DNA from: Blastococcus sp. TF02-09
GTDB lineage: Bacteria > Actinomycetota > Actinomycetes > Mycobacteriales > Geodermatophilaceae
Direction: 5' to 3'
NCBI RefSeq assembly: GCF_003319105.1
Contig: NZ_QOHH01000009.1
Location: 1 to 64,000 of the forward strand
Length of the DNA: 64,000 bases
How positions within the stretch are numbered: position 1 is the first letter of the stretch; the number at the start of each line of letters is the position of its first letter. Positions 28,355 through 39,010 of the stretch are shown here, piece after piece. Position numbers and translations under genes: made by a program. Under the pieces are notes generated by a model. It was not told the origin of the DNA. It made no database searches and saw only the letters and a list, made by a program, of their open reading frames with translations.

Positions 28355-28549
28355 GTGCGCCTGCAGGAGTTCTGGTCCCGGTTGGACGACCAGTTCGGGA
28401 CGATGCGTGCCCAGAGCGTGGCCCGGGACCACTTCTTCTCCGAGCTCGGCGGCCGCAGCGCGGTCGACGCGATCGAGGCCGGCGTGCCCGTCCGGAAGGT
28501 GTGGCTGGCCATCTGCGAGGCCTACGACGTGCCACCGAAGGAGCGCTGA
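28355..28549 (+). CDS. DUF3046 family protein
   Basis: A 64-residue protein of the actinobacterial DUF3046 family, regularly found directly upstream of recA (Rv2738c in M. tuberculosis). Family marks are LQEFWSRLDDQFGTM, ARDHFFSELGGR and PVRKVWLAICEAYDVPPKER. Function unknown. GTG start 6 nt after TAGCGT (28343-28348), consistent with a leaderless mRNA. The recA LexA box begins 26 bp after its stop. Confidence 0.9.
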   Translation: MRLQEFWSRLDDQFGTMRAQSVARDHFFSELGGRSAVDAIEAGVPVRKVWLAICEAYDVPPKER

Positions 28550-28574
28550 GCCGAGCGGCGTGTCGGCCTGGCAG

Positions 28575-28590
28575 TCGAACACGTGTTCGG
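28575..28590. promoter_or_regulatory. LexA (SOS) box upstream of recA
   Basis: TCGAAC-ACGT-GTTCGG: a match to the actinobacterial SOS box TCGAAC-N4-GTTCGA with one mismatch at the last base. TACAGT lies just downstream and could be the -10 it blocks. Confidence 0.85.
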
Positions 28591-28648
28591 CCTACAGTGG
28601 CGTCCACAGGCGACCGGGATCTCCACAACTCCGGTCACGACCCGAGAA

Positions 28649-28671
28649 TTGTCGGTGGCTCGTCCTAGCGT
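28649..28671 (+). promoter_or_regulatory. RecA-NDp (PafBC-dependent) promoter of recA
   Basis: TTGTCGGTG (28649-28657), 8 nt, then TAGCGT (28666-28671). This is an exact match to the mycobacterial motif tTGTCRgTG-N8-TAnnnT, which drives LexA-independent damage induction of recA. It lies 40 nt before the recA ATG and 58 bp after the LexA box. Confidence 0.82.
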
Positions 28672-28711
28672 CGGTCCCGACCCGCTTCCCGCGAGACCGA
28701 AGGTGACCACC

Positions 28712-29752
28712 ATGGCGACACTCGACCGCGACAAGGCCCTCGACATGGCCCTCGCCCAGATCGACAAGCAGTTCGGCAAGGGCTCGGTCATGCGCCTGGG
28801 CGACAGCCCCGAGGTGGCCATGAAGGTCATCCCGACCGGCTCCATCTCCCTCGACATCGCGCTGGGCATCGGCGGTCTCCCGCGCGGCCGCGTCATCGAG
28901 GTCTACGGCCCGGAGTCCTCCGGTAAGACGACGGTCGCGCTGCACGCGGTGGCCAACGCCCAGGCCGCCGGCGGCATCGCCGCCTTCGTCGACGCCGAGC
29001 ACGCGCTCGACCCGGAGTACGCCCGCGCCATCGGCGTGGACACCGACGCCCTGCTGGTCAGCCAGCCGGACACCGGTGAGCAGGCGCTCGAGATCGCCGA
29101 CATGCTGATCCGCTCCGGCGCGCTCGACATCATCGTCATCGACTCGGTCGCCGCCCTGGTGCCCCGCGCCGAGATCGAGGGCGAGATGGGTGACAGCCAC
29201 GTCGGTCTGCAGGCCCGCCTGATGAGCCAGGCGCTGCGGAAGATCACCGGCGCCCTGAGCAACTCGGGGACGACGGCGATCTTCATCAACCAGCTGCGCG
29301 AGAAGGTGGGTGTCGTCTACGGCTCGCCCGAGGTGACCACCGGTGGTCGCGCGCTGAAGTTCTACTCGTCGGTCCGCCTCGACGTGCGCCGCATCGAGAC
29401 CCTGAAGCAGGGCACCGACGCGGTCGGCAGCCGGACCCGCATCAAGGTCGTCAAGAACAAGGTGGCCGCACCCTTCAAGCAGGCCGAGCTCGACATCCTC
29501 TGGGGTCAGGGCTTCAGCCGCGAGGGCGGGCTCATCGACGTCGGTGTCGAGCAGGGCTTCGTGAAGAAGTCCGGGGCTTGGTACACCTACGACGGCGACC
29601 AGCTGGGTCAGGGCAAGGAGAACTCGCGCAACTTCCTGAAGGACAACCCCGACCTCGCAGACGAGCTCGAGAAGAAGATCAAGGAGAAGCTCGGCATCGG
29701 GCCGCAGCTGGACTCCCCGGTCGCCGCGGCGGGCGCCCCGGTGGACTTCTGA
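28712..29752 (+). CDS. recA: Recombinase RecA
   Basis: Central recombinase and SOS co-protease. The 346-residue protein has Walker A GPESSGKT at residues 66-73, [20 protein letters not shown] (Walker B), loop L1 and L2 sequences, and an acidic C-tail. No intein interrupts it, unlike the M. tuberculosis recA. ATG at 28712 matches conserved N-termini. Two damage-responsive elements lie upstream: a LexA box and a PafBC-type promoter. recX follows after 7 bp. Confidence 0.98.
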   Translation: MATLDRDKALDMALAQIDKQFGKGSVMRLGDSPEVAMKVIPTGSISLDIALGIGGLPRGRVIEVYGPESSGKTTVALHAVANAQAAGGIAAFVDAEHALDPEYARAIGVDTDALLVSQPDTGEQALEIADMLIRSGALDIIVIDSVAALVPRAEIEGEMGDSHVGLQARLMSQALRKITGALSNSGTTAIFINQLREKVGVVYGSPEVTTGGRALKFYSSVRLDVRRIETLKQGTDAVGSRTRIKVVKNKVAAPFKQAELDILWGQGFSREGGLIDVGVEQGFVKKSGAWYTYDGDQLGQGKENSRNFLKDNPDLADELEKKIKEKLGIGPQLDSPVAAAGAPVDF

Positions 29753-29759
29753 GCCGCTG

Positions 29760-30389
29760 GTGACCGAGCGGGCGAGTGGGCGCCGCCGCGGTTCCGGGAG
29801 TTCCTGGGGCCCGCGGCGGCGCACCGCCTCGGCCGACGGCGCCGATGCGCCGCCGAAGGAGATGACCGATCCCGAGTCGGTCGCGAGGGACCTCTGCCTG
29901 CGGGCCCTGACCGGTGCGCCGAAGACCCGGCAGCAGCTGGCCGATCTCCTGGCCGACCGGAACGTGCCCGACAACGCCGCAGAGGCAGTGCTCGACCGGC
30001 TCGGCGAGGTCGGGCTGATCGACGACGAGGCCTTCGCCCGGGCGTGGGTCTCCTCGCGCCAGGCCGGCCGCGGGCTCGCGCGGCGGGCGCTGCGGGCCGA
30101 GCTGCGGGCGAAGGGCGTGGACGACGACGTCGCCGCCACGGCCGTGGAGGCGGTCGACGACGACGACGAGCGGGAGACCGCGCGTCGGCTCGTGGACCGG
30201 AAGATCCCCAGCATGCGGCGGCTCGACCGCGCGACGGCGACCCGGCGCCTGATGGGGATGCTCGCCCGCAAGGGCTACAGCGGTGGGCTGGCCGCCGGGG
30301 TGGTGCGCGAGGCACTGGACGCCGACAGCGCGGAGGACGTCGAGGTCGCCGAGTTCGACGAGCTCGACGAGGACGCCCTGCTGCCGTGA
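29760..30389 (+). CDS. recX: Regulatory protein RecX
   Basis: RecA modulator that limits filament growth. The 209-residue protein has the three-helix RecX repeats: DLCLRALTGAPKTRQQLADL, DRLGEVGLIDDEAFARAWVS and LARRALRAELRAKGVDDDVA. The acidic C-tail ends DELDEDALLP. The GTG start, 7 bp after recA, implies a recA-recX operon sharing the damage promoters. Confidence 0.92.
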   Translation: MTERASGRRRGSGSSWGPRRRTASADGADAPPKEMTDPESVARDLCLRALTGAPKTRQQLADLLADRNVPDNAAEAVLDRLGEVGLIDDEAFARAWVSSRQAGRGLARRALRAELRAKGVDDDVAATAVEAVDDDDERETARRLVDRKIPSMRRLDRATATRRLMGMLARKGYSGGLAAGVVREALDADSAEDVEVAEFDELDEDALLP

Positions 30390-30570
30390 GCCACGGCGAG
30401 AGCTAGCCGCAGGGCCCTGCCAGCAGGCGTGACCGCGGGGTGCACGGGCAGGGGCCGACGACCCATTGACCGGAGGATCGACCGCGCGAGAAGGTGCAGG
30501 CCGCCCGTCGGGCGCAACCGCGCGTGTCCGATGCGTCGCGCGCGGGCCTCCTGGCTCCCTGGAGATCCTG

Positions 30571-31764
30571 TTGACACTCGCCACGGACGATCCCGGCACG
30601 CGCACCGGCGCCACGGTGACGAGGACCACGGGCCTCGTCGGGCTGGCCGGACTCACGTCGCTCGGCGCCGGGGCGATCCACGCCGCCGCGATCGGGGTTC
30701 ACAGCGAGCACCGGCCGGCCGTCCTCGCGTTCACCGCCGTCGCCGCCGCCCAGCTGGCGTGGGGTGTTCTGGCGCTCGTCCGCGGCAACCGCCTGGTCGC
30801 CGTCGTCGGCCTGCTCGTCGGGGCCGGCGCCCTGGCCGGCTGGGCCCTCGCCAAGGTGAGCGGCATCCCGTTCGTCGCAGGCCTCGACGTCGCCGAGCCG
30901 GTCCAGACGGCGGACGGCCTCGCCGCCGGCCTCGCCCTCGCGTCCGTGCTCGCCGTCGGCGCCGCCCTGTGGCCGGAGCACGACGCCCGCCCCCGGCTGC
31001 GGGCGCCGCTGCCCCTCCTGGCCGTCGGCGTCGCTGCCCTCACCGTGTTCGGCATGATGACTGCCGGCTCGCACGCCCATGCCGGCGGGGACCACCACGG
31101 TTCGGACGGGACGGTCGCCACCGGCCACGAGCACGAGCACGAGGCCGCGGACCACGTCGAGGACGCCTCGGCGGCCACCGTCCCCTACGACCCGACCCAG
31201 CCGATCGACCTGAGCGGCGTCGACGGCGTCACCTCCGAGCAGCAGGCCGCGGCCGAGAACGTCATCGCCGTGACCCTCCACGGCCTCCCGCAGTGGGCCG
31301 ACCCCGCCTACGCCGAGGCCAACGGGTTCCACTCCATCGGCGACGGCTTCACCGGCATCGAGCACCTGATCAACGAGGCCAACATGGACGACGACGTCAT
31401 CCTCGACCCGGACGTCCCCGAGTCCCTCGTCTACGACACCAGCGGCGGCGGACGCCGGCTGGTGGCGGCGATGTACATGCTCAAGCGGGGCACGCCGCTC
31501 GAGGAGGCTCCGGACATCGGCGGCAACCTCATGCAGTGGCACACCCACGACAACCTCTGCTACAACGCCGAGGGCAAGGTCCGGGGGCTCACGGACGCGG
31601 ACGGCGCGTGCCCGGCGGGTCTGGTCAAGCCGGTCGAGACGCCGATGATCCACGTGTGGCTGGAGTCGCACCCGTGCGGGCCGTTCGCGGCGCTCGAGGG
31701 CATCGCCGGCGGCCGCATCCCCGACGGCGAAGAGGTTCTCTGCGACCACGCCCACGGTTCCTGA
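30571..31764 (+). CDS. Unknown membrane protein with His-rich linker and extracytoplasmic domain
   Basis: Not recognised. About 397 residues. The N-terminal third holds five or so membrane segments (GLVGLAGLTSLGAGAIHAAA, VLAFTAVAAAQLAWGVLALV and others). A His-rich linker follows (SHAHAGGDHHGSD, TGHEHEHEAADH). The C-terminal domain of about 185 residues has conserved-looking MQWHTHDNLCY, ETPMIHVWLESHPCGPF and three cysteines. Metal binding is a reasonable inference from the histidines. A TTG start with GGAG 6 nt upstream is chosen; GTG at 30616 is the alternative. Confidence 0.65.
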   Translation: MTLATDDPGTRTGATVTRTTGLVGLAGLTSLGAGAIHAAAIGVHSEHRPAVLAFTAVAAAQLAWGVLALVRGNRLVAVVGLLVGAGALAGWALAKVSGIPFVAGLDVAEPVQTADGLAAGLALASVLAVGAALWPEHDARPRLRAPLPLLAVGVAALTVFGMMTAGSHAHAGGDHHGSDGTVATGHEHEHEAADHVEDASAATVPYDPTQPIDLSGVDGVTSEQQAAAENVIAVTLHGLPQWADPAYAEANGFHSIGDGFTGIEHLINEANMDDDVILDPDVPESLVYDTSGGGRRLVAAMYMLKRGTPLEEAPDIGGNLMQWHTHDNLCYNAEGKVRGLTDADGACPAGLVKPVETPMIHVWLESHPCGPFAALEGIAGGRIPDGEEVLCDHAHGS

Positions 31765-31804
31765 CCGGCGCGGAGACGAGCACCGGGGAGGACCGGGTCC
31801 AGTC

Positions 31805-33565
31805 TCAGGTGGGGTCGGGGTCGTTCGGCCCCTGGCGCGGGCCGGCGCTGACGCCGAGCTCGCTGACCCCGCCGTACGGCTCGTGCCGCTTGCCGGCGTG
31901 CGCCTCGGCCTGCAGGCGCTCGACCAGGTGCGGGTAGTGCGCCTCGAACGCGGGGCGCTCGGAGCGGATCCGCGGGATCTCCACGAAGTTGTGCCGTGGC
32001 GGCGGGGACGAGGTCGCCCACTCCAGCGAGTTGCCGTGACCCCACGGGTCGTCGCGCAGGGCGAGCTTCCCGTACCTCCACGACCGCACCACGTTGAACA
32101 GGAACGGCAGGACCGACGCCCCGAGCACGAAGCTGAAGATCGTCGAGATCATGTTCAGCGTGGTGAAGGTGTCGGTGGCCGCGTAGTCCACGTAGCGGCG
32201 CGGCATGCCCTCGTTGCCCAGCCAGTGCTGCACCAGGAACGTGCCGTGGAAGCCCACGAACGTCATCCAGAACTGCAGCTTCCCGAGCCGCTCGTCCATC
32301 ATCCGGCCGCACATCTTGGGGAACCAGAAGTAGATGCCGGAGTAGGCAGCGAACACCACGGTGCCGAACACCACGTAGTGGAAGTGCGCCACGACGAAGT
32401 AGGAGTCGTGGACGTGCCAGTCCAGCGGCGGGGAGGCCAGCAGCACGCCGGTCAGCCCACCCAGCAGGAAGGTGACCATGAAGCCGATGGAGAACAGCAT
32501 CGGCGTCTCGAAGGTCAGCTGGCCGCGCCACATGGTGCCGATCCAGTTGAAGAACTTCAGCCCAGTGGGCACCGCGATCAGGTAGGTCAGGAACGCGAAG
32601 AACGGCAGCAGCACCGCGCCGGTGGCGAACATGTGGTGAGCCCACACGGCCAGGGAGAGGAAGCCGATGGCGAGGGTCGCGCCCACCATGCCCTTGTAGC
32701 CAAACAGCGGCTTGCGGGCGAAGACCGGGATGACCTCGGTGACGATGCCGAAGAACGGCAGCGCGATGATGTAGACCTCGGGGTGCCCGAAGAACCAGAA
32801 CAGGTGCTGCCACAGCATCGCTCCGCCGTTCTCGCGGGAGTAGACGAGGGCGCCGAGGTTCCGGTCGGCCAGCAGCGCCATCAGCGCCGCGGTCAGGACC
32901 GGGAAGACCAGCAGGATCAGCAGCGATGTGATCAGGGTGTTCCAGGTGAAGATCGGCATCCGGAACATCGTCATGCCGGGCGCGCGCAGGCAGACGATCG
33001 TGGTGATGAAGTTGACGCCACCGAGGATCGTGCCCAGCCCCGAGACGGCCAGACCGCCGATCCACAGGTTGGCGCCCACGCCCGGGGTGTGCACGACGTC
33101 GGAGAGCGGCGTGTAGGCCGTCCAGCCGAAGTCCGGCGCCCCGCCCGGGGTGAGGAACGAGGACACCACCATCGTGGAGCCGAACAGGAACAGCCAGAAC
33201 GACAGCGCGTTCAGCCGCGGGAACGCGACGTCGGGCGCACCGATCTGCAGCGGCATGATCAGGTTGCCGAACGCGAAGAACAGCGGCGTCGCGAACATCA
33301 GCAGCATCAGCGTGCCGTGCATCGTGAACAGCTGGTTGTACTGCTCGGGCGACAGGAACTGCAGCTCGGGGCGTCCCAGCTCGGCCCGGATCAGCATGGC
33401 CATGAGGCCACCCAGGAGGAAGAAGGCGAACGAGGCCGTCAGGTACATCAGGCCGATGGTCTTGTGGTCGGTGGTCCGCAGCAGGTTGGACAACCGCGAG
33501 CCCCGGCTGGGGGTCGCCGCCGGGCTCGGACGGCTGACGATCGGCCGCGGCGCGATGGCGGTCAC
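31805..33565 (-). CDS. ctaD: Cytochrome c oxidase subunit I (aa3 type)
   Basis: Catalytic subunit of the terminal oxidase in the cytoplasmic membrane. The 586-residue protein with 12 helices carries the haem and CuB ligands: His in [11 protein letters not shown], the His-Tyr pair in [13 protein letters not shown], the HH pair in [10 protein letters not shown], and the two haem ligands in [11 protein letters not shown]. It stands alone, with no other cta gene adjacent, which is common in actinobacteria. GTG 33565 is chosen as the likely start; an ATG at 33688 would add 41 residues with no better ribosome site. Confidence 0.93.
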   Translation of the reverse strand: MTAIAPRPIVSRPSPAATPSRGSRLSNLLRTTDHKTIGLMYLTASFAFFLLGGLMAMLIRAELGRPELQFLSPEQYNQLFTMHGTLMLLMFATPLFFAFGNLIMPLQIGAPDVAFPRLNALSFWLFLFGSTMVVSSFLTPGGAPDFGWTAYTPLSDVVHTPGVGANLWIGGLAVSGLGTILGGVNFITTIVCLRAPGMTMFRMPIFTWNTLITSLLILLVFPVLTAALMALLADRNLGALVYSRENGGAMLWQHLFWFFGHPEVYIIALPFFGIVTEVIPVFARKPLFGYKGMVGATLAIGFLSLAVWAHHMFATGAVLLPFFAFLTYLIAVPTGLKFFNWIGTMWRGQLTFETPMLFSIGFMVTFLLGGLTGVLLASPPLDWHVHDSYFVVAHFHYVVFGTVVFAAYSGIYFWFPKMCGRMMDERLGKLQFWMTFVGFHGTFLVQHWLGNEGMPRRYVDYAATDTFTTLNMISTIFSFVLGASVLPFLFNVVRSWRYGKLALRDDPWGHGNSLEWATSSPPPRHNFVEIPRIRSERPAFEAHYPHLVERLQAEAHAGKRHEPYGGVSELGVSAGPRQGPNDPDPT

Positions 33566-33735
33566 GAGGCGGACCCCGTCGACGCGCGACCGGACGACCG
33601 TCGGGACGCGATGCAGATGCCGGACATGTCGGCCCCCGGAGATCGGTGACGGCGCCGCGTGGTCGGCTGCTCCGAGCGGCACGACCATCGTCGCCCACCC
33701 GAGCCGGTTCGGAAACCCGGAGCGGCGCTCCCGCT

Positions 33736-34215
33736 TCAGCCCGCGGCGCGCCAGGCGCTGAGGTCGACCGCCGCCCCGTCGTGCGCATCGGCGTCCGGGA
33801 CCAGCCATGCGTCCTCGCGGACCTGTCCACCGGCCAGCCAGCGGGCGGTGTCGAGCGCGAAGGCCGCCCGTGCGTCGGCCGACGGGCTGCCGACGTCGCC
33901 CACGAACGTCACGTCGGTCACCGCACCGTCGGCGTGCCGCAGCACCACCCGGCACCGGGCCCGGCGGTGGCGCGCCGGGGGCACGGCCTCGCGGACGACG
34001 GCGGACTCGGCTCCCGCGGCGGCGGCGAACTCCGGCGCGGCGCTCCGCAGCGCGGTGACGAAGCGCTGGGCGTCGTCGACGGGGGAGTCCCGGGCGATGA
34101 GGGAGAGCGCCAGTGCGCCGGCGCTGGCGACCGTCTCGAGGGGCAGCGCGGCGTCGATGGCGGTCCGCGGGACGGGGGGCAGGCTGCGGCGCGGACCGGC
34201 GTGGATCGTCTCCAT
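33736..34215 (-). CDS. Hypothetical protein
   Basis: Not recognised. The 159-residue protein is Ala/Arg/Asp-rich and has no membrane segment or signal peptide. It has a beta-strand-rich middle ([20 protein letters not shown]) and ends in DLSAWRAAG. The ATG at 34215 is the best start. It lies on the same strand as the PAP2 gene upstream (89 bp gap) and ctaD downstream, with no evident functional tie. Confidence 0.6.
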   Translation of the reverse strand: METIHAGPRRSLPPVPRTAIDAALPLETVASAGALALSLIARDSPVDDAQRFVTALRSAAPEFAAAAGAESAVVREAVPPARHRRARCRVVLRHADGAVTDVTFVGDVGSPSADARAAFALDTARWLAGGQVREDAWLVPDADAHDGAAVDLSAWRAAG

Positions 34216-34304
34216 GGTGATGATCAGTCTCGCCACGCCGCGGGGCGCTGTCCGGGGGCGCGCCGACGGTGGGGCGAGTGGGACGGGCGGGTCGCGAGCG
34301 ACCC

Positions 34305-35147
34305 TCAGGCGCGGCTGACCAGGGCGGCGGCGTCGTCGGCAGCCGGGCCCGGCAGCCGAGCGCCGGCGGAACCGGCGACCTGCACCACGGCGGCGCCCAG
34401 GCACAGCACGCCGACGCCCGCGACCACGTCGAGGAGGTAGTGGTTGCCCGACCCCAGCACCACGAAGAAGGTGCTGAACGGGTAGCCCAGCGCCACCATG
34501 CGGACCCAGGTGCGGCGGACCAGCACGACGAGCACGACCCCGCACCACGCGGCCCAGGCGCAGTGCAGCGACGGCATGGCCGCGAACTGGTTGGAGATCG
34601 CGTCCGACCCCGGGGTGCCCGAGGCCGGCCACCACCCCCAGGCCGACGTCTGGCTCATGACGTCGACGAAGCCCTCGTCGGGAAGCAGTCGCGGTGGAGC
34701 GGTCGGCACCCAGTAGAAGCCGATGAGCGCCAGCGCCGTCGTCACCATGAGGATGCCGCTGGCGGCCCGGTACTGGCCGGGGCGTCGCACGAAGAGCCAG
34801 GTCAGCACCGCCGGGGTGACGAGGAAGTGGAGCGTCGCGTAGTGCAGGGCGACCGCTGCCGCGACCACGTCGGTGCGGTGCACCCAGTCGTTGAGGCCGC
34901 GCTCCTGGGCCAGGCCCCAGGTGTCCTCGACGGCCAGGATCTCCCGGCCGTTGGCGTACGCGCGGGCGACGACGTCCCCGACGCTGTTGCGCACCAGTGA
35001 GTAGACGCCGTACAGGACGGCGAGCAGGAGGACCTCCACCCACCACAGCGGGCGGGCGAACGACCGGAGCAGGAGCCCGCGACCGGCGGCGTCCGCGGTG
35101 GAGGACGCCCCGTCACCCGCACCGGTCGGCGCCACGGATGCGGTCAC
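34305..35147 (-). CDS. PAP2 superfamily membrane protein (inositolphosphotransferase-like)
   Basis: A 280-residue membrane protein with about six helices. The phosphatase/transferase motifs are [12 protein letters not shown] and [13 protein letters not shown], each with its catalytic His. This spacing is typical of the PAP2_3/Aur1-like branch, which transfers or removes lipid-linked phosphate groups. The substrate is not deducible. GTG start. A second, different PAP2 protein is encoded at 47.3 kb. Confidence 0.85.
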   Translation of the reverse strand: MTASVAPTGAGDGASSTADAAGRGLLLRSFARPLWWVEVLLLAVLYGVYSLVRNSVGDVVARAYANGREILAVEDTWGLAQERGLNDWVHRTDVVAAAVALHYATLHFLVTPAVLTWLFVRRPGQYRAASGILMVTTALALIGFYWVPTAPPRLLPDEGFVDVMSQTSAWGWWPASGTPGSDAISNQFAAMPSLHCAWAAWCGVVLVVLVRRTWVRMVALGYPFSTFFVVLGSGNHYLLDVVAGVGVLCLGAAVVQVAGSAGARLPGPAADDAAALVSRA

Positions 35148-35308
35148 GTCCCACTCTTCTCGTCGGCGGAGGCTCCTTGCCTACTGCATCGGACGGGAGG
35201 GGCCCCTCCTTGAGCGCTCCGCGACGGGAAAATCGTCGCCCGACCGGCCGGGGGCGGGCAGCCCGCCACCGTCGAGCGACGGCGAGCCCCCCGGGTGGCC
35301 AAGAGGTG

Positions 35309-36226
35309 TCAGGCGCCTCCGCCGACGGGCGCACCGCCGACGGGTACCAGGCCCGTGTTCTCCGCGGTCTCCTCGGCCGCGCGGCCCGCGCGACCCTGGC
35401 GCCGCTCGATGTACTGCGCCAGCCGCCCGAGTGCGTAGTTGATGGCGATGTAGATGAGCGCGACGACGAAGAAGGTCTGGATCGGGTTGCCGAGGTTGCG
35501 CTGGATGCTCTCGCCCTGGCTCAGCAGCTCGTCGTAGTTGGCGATGAAGGTGACCAGCGAGGTGTCCTTGAGCACGACGATGAGCTGGCTGATGATTGCC
35601 GGCAGCATGGTGCGGAAGGCCTGGGGGAGCAGCACGATCCGCATCGTCTGCCAGGTGGTGAGCCCGGTGGCCAGCGCCGCCTCCCGCTGACCGCGGGGAA
35701 GGGACGCGACGCCGGCGCGCACGATCTCGGCGAAGATCACCATGTTGTAGACGGTGAGGCCGAGGACCAGGCCCCAGAAGACCTGCCCGCCGGGCAGGTT
35801 GCGCATGTCGAGCCCGATGTCGGGCAGCACCCGGACGCCGATGAAGACCAGGACGACCACGGGCAGCCCGCGGAAGATCTCGATCAGCCCGATGAGCGGG
35901 ATCCGGCCGGCCCGGCCGAGCGAGAGCCGCGCGACGGCGATGAGCGTGCCGAGGACGATGGACAGCACCATGGCCACCGCCGCAGCCTTGAGCGTGTTGA
36001 CGACGCCGGTGCCGATCAGCCGCCAGACGGAGTCGAAGACCTCGTTGCCGGGGTCGATGAGCGGACCCCACTTCTCCATCGTGAACTGGCCCTGCTCGTC
36101 CAGCCGCCGGTAGACGAGGTACGCCAGGCCGAGGAGGACCAGGGCCGCCACGACGGTGCCGATGAGCGTCCGGCGCCGGGCCCGCGGCCCCTGCGCGTCG
36201 TAGAGGACGGTCTGCTGCTGGCTCAT
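35309..36226 (-). CDS. gluD: Glutamate-type amino-acid ABC transporter permease
   Basis: A 305-residue inner-membrane permease of the His/Glu/Gln ABC family, with a cytoplasmic N-tail and about five to six helices. The EAA loop is QREAALATGLTTWQTMRIVL followed by LPQAFRTMLPAI. It is longer than GluC owing to N- and C-terminal extensions. ATG overlaps the gluC stop by 4 bp (ATGA). Last gene of gluABCD. In C. glutamicum gluABCD lies next to recX, so the placement is conserved. Confidence 0.9.
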   Translation of the reverse strand: MSQQQTVLYDAQGPRARRRTLIGTVVAALVLLGLAYLVYRRLDEQGQFTMEKWGPLIDPGNEVFDSVWRLIGTGVVNTLKAAAVAMVLSIVLGTLIAVARLSLGRAGRIPLIGLIEIFRGLPVVVLVFIGVRVLPDIGLDMRNLPGGQVFWGLVLGLTVYNMVIFAEIVRAGVASLPRGQREAALATGLTTWQTMRIVLLPQAFRTMLPAIISQLIVVLKDTSLVTFIANYDELLSQGESIQRNLGNPIQTFFVVALIYIAINYALGRLAQYIERRQGRAGRAAEETAENTGLVPVGGAPVGGGA

Positions 36227-36876
36227 CGGGCGATCGCCACCTTCCGCTCGAGGACCTGCAGCAGGGCGCCGGCGGTGAGCGTGATGATCAGGTAGCCGAC
36301 GGCCACGCCGCCGACGAAGATCGGGAAGGTCGCGTAGCCGAGGGCACTGGTCAGCCGCTGCCCGGTGCTCCACAGGTCGCCGCCCACGCCGAAGGCGCCG
36401 GCGACCGCGGAGTTCTTCATCATGGCGATGAGGACGCTGCCCAGCGGCGGGACGACGGTGCGCAGCGCCTGCGGGATCACCACGAAGCGCAGCCCCTGGG
36501 TGAAGTTCAGCCCGAGGGAGCGGGCCGCCTCGGCCTGGCCGGCCGGGACGGAGTTGATGCCCGAGCGGACCGCCTCGCAGACGAAGGCCGAGGTGTAGAG
36601 CACCAGGCCCAGCACGCCGAAGAAGAAGAACGAGCGGTTGATGCCGAGCTCGGGGAGCCCGAAGGCGCAGAAGAACAGCACGACGGTCAGCGGGGTGTTG
36701 CGGAACGTCGTCACCCAGAACGTGCCGAACGCACGCAGCGGCGGGATGGGGGACACCCGGCAGGCGGCGATGAGCACGCCCAGGGGAACGGACCCGGCCA
36801 GCGCGTACAGGATGATCTCGAGCGAGGTCAGGAAACCGTCGACGAAGAGGTCGATGTTGTCGAAGACAGGACTCAC
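36223..36876 (-). CDS. gluC: Glutamate-type amino-acid ABC transporter permease
   Basis: A 217-residue permease pairing with GluD. The EAA loop is QAEAARSLGLNFTQGLRFVV, then IPQALRTVVPPLGSV. About five membrane helices. It starts with GTG (GTGAGTCCTGTC), 93 bp after gluB, and overlaps gluD by 4 bp. Confidence 0.9.
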   Translation of the reverse strand: MSPVFDNIDLFVDGFLTSLEIILYALAGSVPLGVLIAACRVSPIPPLRAFGTFWVTTFRNTPLTVVLFFCAFGLPELGINRSFFFFGVLGLVLYTSAFVCEAVRSGINSVPAGQAEAARSLGLNFTQGLRFVVIPQALRTVVPPLGSVLIAMMKNSAVAGAFGVGGDLWSTGQRLTSALGYATFPIFVGGVAVGYLIITLTAGALLQVLERKVAIAR

Positions 36877-36969
36877 TGGCTCTCCCTCGGCGCCGGCGGT
36901 GGTGGGTCAGGACGGGGCTCCGCGGCCGGCCGGCGAGGAGTGCCGGCCGGCCGCGGGGTGCTCAGGCGG

Positions 36970-37857
36970 TCAGGCGCACGGGGCGGGCTCGGGCAGCTCG
37001 GGGGTCTCGGTGCCCTCGACCTGGCCGGCGGTGGACTCCCACGCCTCGATGTAGGCGTCCTCGTTCTCCTGCAGCGTGTCGTTGATGAACTCGCAGAAGG
37101 CGACGTCGCCCTTGGTGATGCCGATGCCGTAGGGCTCCTCGGTGAACTGCTCGCCGACCAGCTTGAAGGCACCGTCGGACTCCGAGACGAAGCCCAGCAG
37201 GATCACGTTGTCGGTGGTCACGGCGTCGACCTGGCCGTTGCGCAGCGAGTCGGCGCACTGCGAGTACTCGTCGAACAGGGTCAGCTGGTCGGGGCTGGCC
37301 AGGTACTCGGCGATCTGCTCGGCCGGGGTGGAGCCGGTGACGGAGCAGACCTTCGCGTCGGGGTTCTCCCGCAGCGACTCGGGGCCGGTGATGTCGTCGT
37401 TGTCCTCGGCGACCATGATCTGCTGTCCGGCCAGGTAGTACGGGCCGGCGAAGGAGATCCGCTCCTTGCGGGTGTCGTTGATCGTGTAGGTCGCGACGAC
37501 CATGTCGACCTCGTCGCCCTCGATGACGTCCTCGCGGACCGCCGATGGGGTCGGCACGAACTCGATGTCGTCCTCGGCGATGCCCAGGGCCCCGGCGATG
37601 ATCTTGGCGACCTCGACGTCGAAGCCCTCGATCTCGCCCTCGAGGTTCTCCAGCCCGAAGCCGGGCTGGTCGAACTTCGTGCCGATGCGGATCGTGCCGG
37701 CCTCGGCGAGCTCGGCCATCGTGGTGCCGGCCTCGAACTCGGGGGCGTCGGCGACCTCGGGCGCGGACGAGGAGGAGTCGTCGTCGCTGCCGCAGGCCGC
37801 GGCGGTCAGGGCGACGACGGACAGGGTCGCCACCAGGGCGGTACGGCGGAACTTCAT
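36970..37857 (-). CDS. gluB: Glutamate-type ABC transporter substrate-binding lipoprotein
   Basis: A 295-residue extracytoplasmic solute-binding protein (SBP_bac_3). The signal peptide ends in a lipobox LTAAAC, with the lipidated Cys near residue 22, followed by a Ser/Asp linker. The amino-acid-binding region includes GTIRIGTKFDQPGFG, VDMVVATYTINDTRKERISF and AVTTDNVILLGFV. Glutamate specificity is inferred from the family and synteny. Downstream of gluA by 32 bp. Confidence 0.92.
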   Translation of the reverse strand: MKFRRTALVATLSVVALTAAACGSDDDSSSSAPEVADAPEFEAGTTMAELAEAGTIRIGTKFDQPGFGLENLEGEIEGFDVEVAKIIAGALGIAEDDIEFVPTPSAVREDVIEGDEVDMVVATYTINDTRKERISFAGPYYLAGQQIMVAEDNDDITGPESLRENPDAKVCSVTGSTPAEQIAEYLASPDQLTLFDEYSQCADSLRNGQVDAVTTDNVILLGFVSESDGAFKLVGEQFTEEPYGIGITKGDVAFCEFINDTLQENEDAYIEAWESTAGQVEGTETPELPEPAPCA

Positions 37858-37889
37858 GGGTCGGTCCTCTCGCTGGGTGGGTCGGTCGG

Positions 37890-38645
<756 letters not shown>

Positions 38646-38755
38646 CCCGGCGACACTAAGGGGGGAAGGTGCCGGATCCCGCACCGTGGGATCACGAAGC
38701 CGTAACGAAGGCCGATCTTTCCCCCGCGCGGGTCACCCGCGGCCCGGTGGCCCGG

Positions 38756-39010
38756 TCAGCCCGGCGGCGGCACGGAGAACAGATCGCCGGGCTGGCAGTC
38801 GAGGGCGTCGCACAGCGCGGTCAGCGTGCTGAAGCGGACGGCGCGGGCGCGGTCGTTCTTCAGGACCGAGAGGTTGACGACCGACACGCCCACCCGTTCG
38901 GACAGCTCCACGAGCGTCATGCCGCGCGCCTCCAGGAGCCGGTCGAGGTGGCAGGCGACCCGCGACGGGCTGTCCTCCTCGGGGAGGGCGGCGGCCGGAC
39001 GGCGGCTCAC
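38756..39010 (-). CDS. Xre family HTH regulator (YozG-like)
   Basis: An 84-residue stand-alone helix-turn-helix protein: LDRLLEARGMTLVELSERVG, VSVVNLSVLKNDRARAVRFS and TLTALCDALDCQPGDLFSV. This is the short Cro/CI type that commonly follows DUF2975 genes. It overlaps the DUF2975 gene by 4 bp and is co-transcribed. It probably binds the inverted repeats at 39643-39677 and represses its own operon; that is an inference. Confidence 0.85.
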   Translation of the reverse strand: MSRRPAAALPEEDSPSRVACHLDRLLEARGMTLVELSERVGVSVVNLSVLKNDRARAVRFSTLTALCDALDCQPGDLFSVPPPG

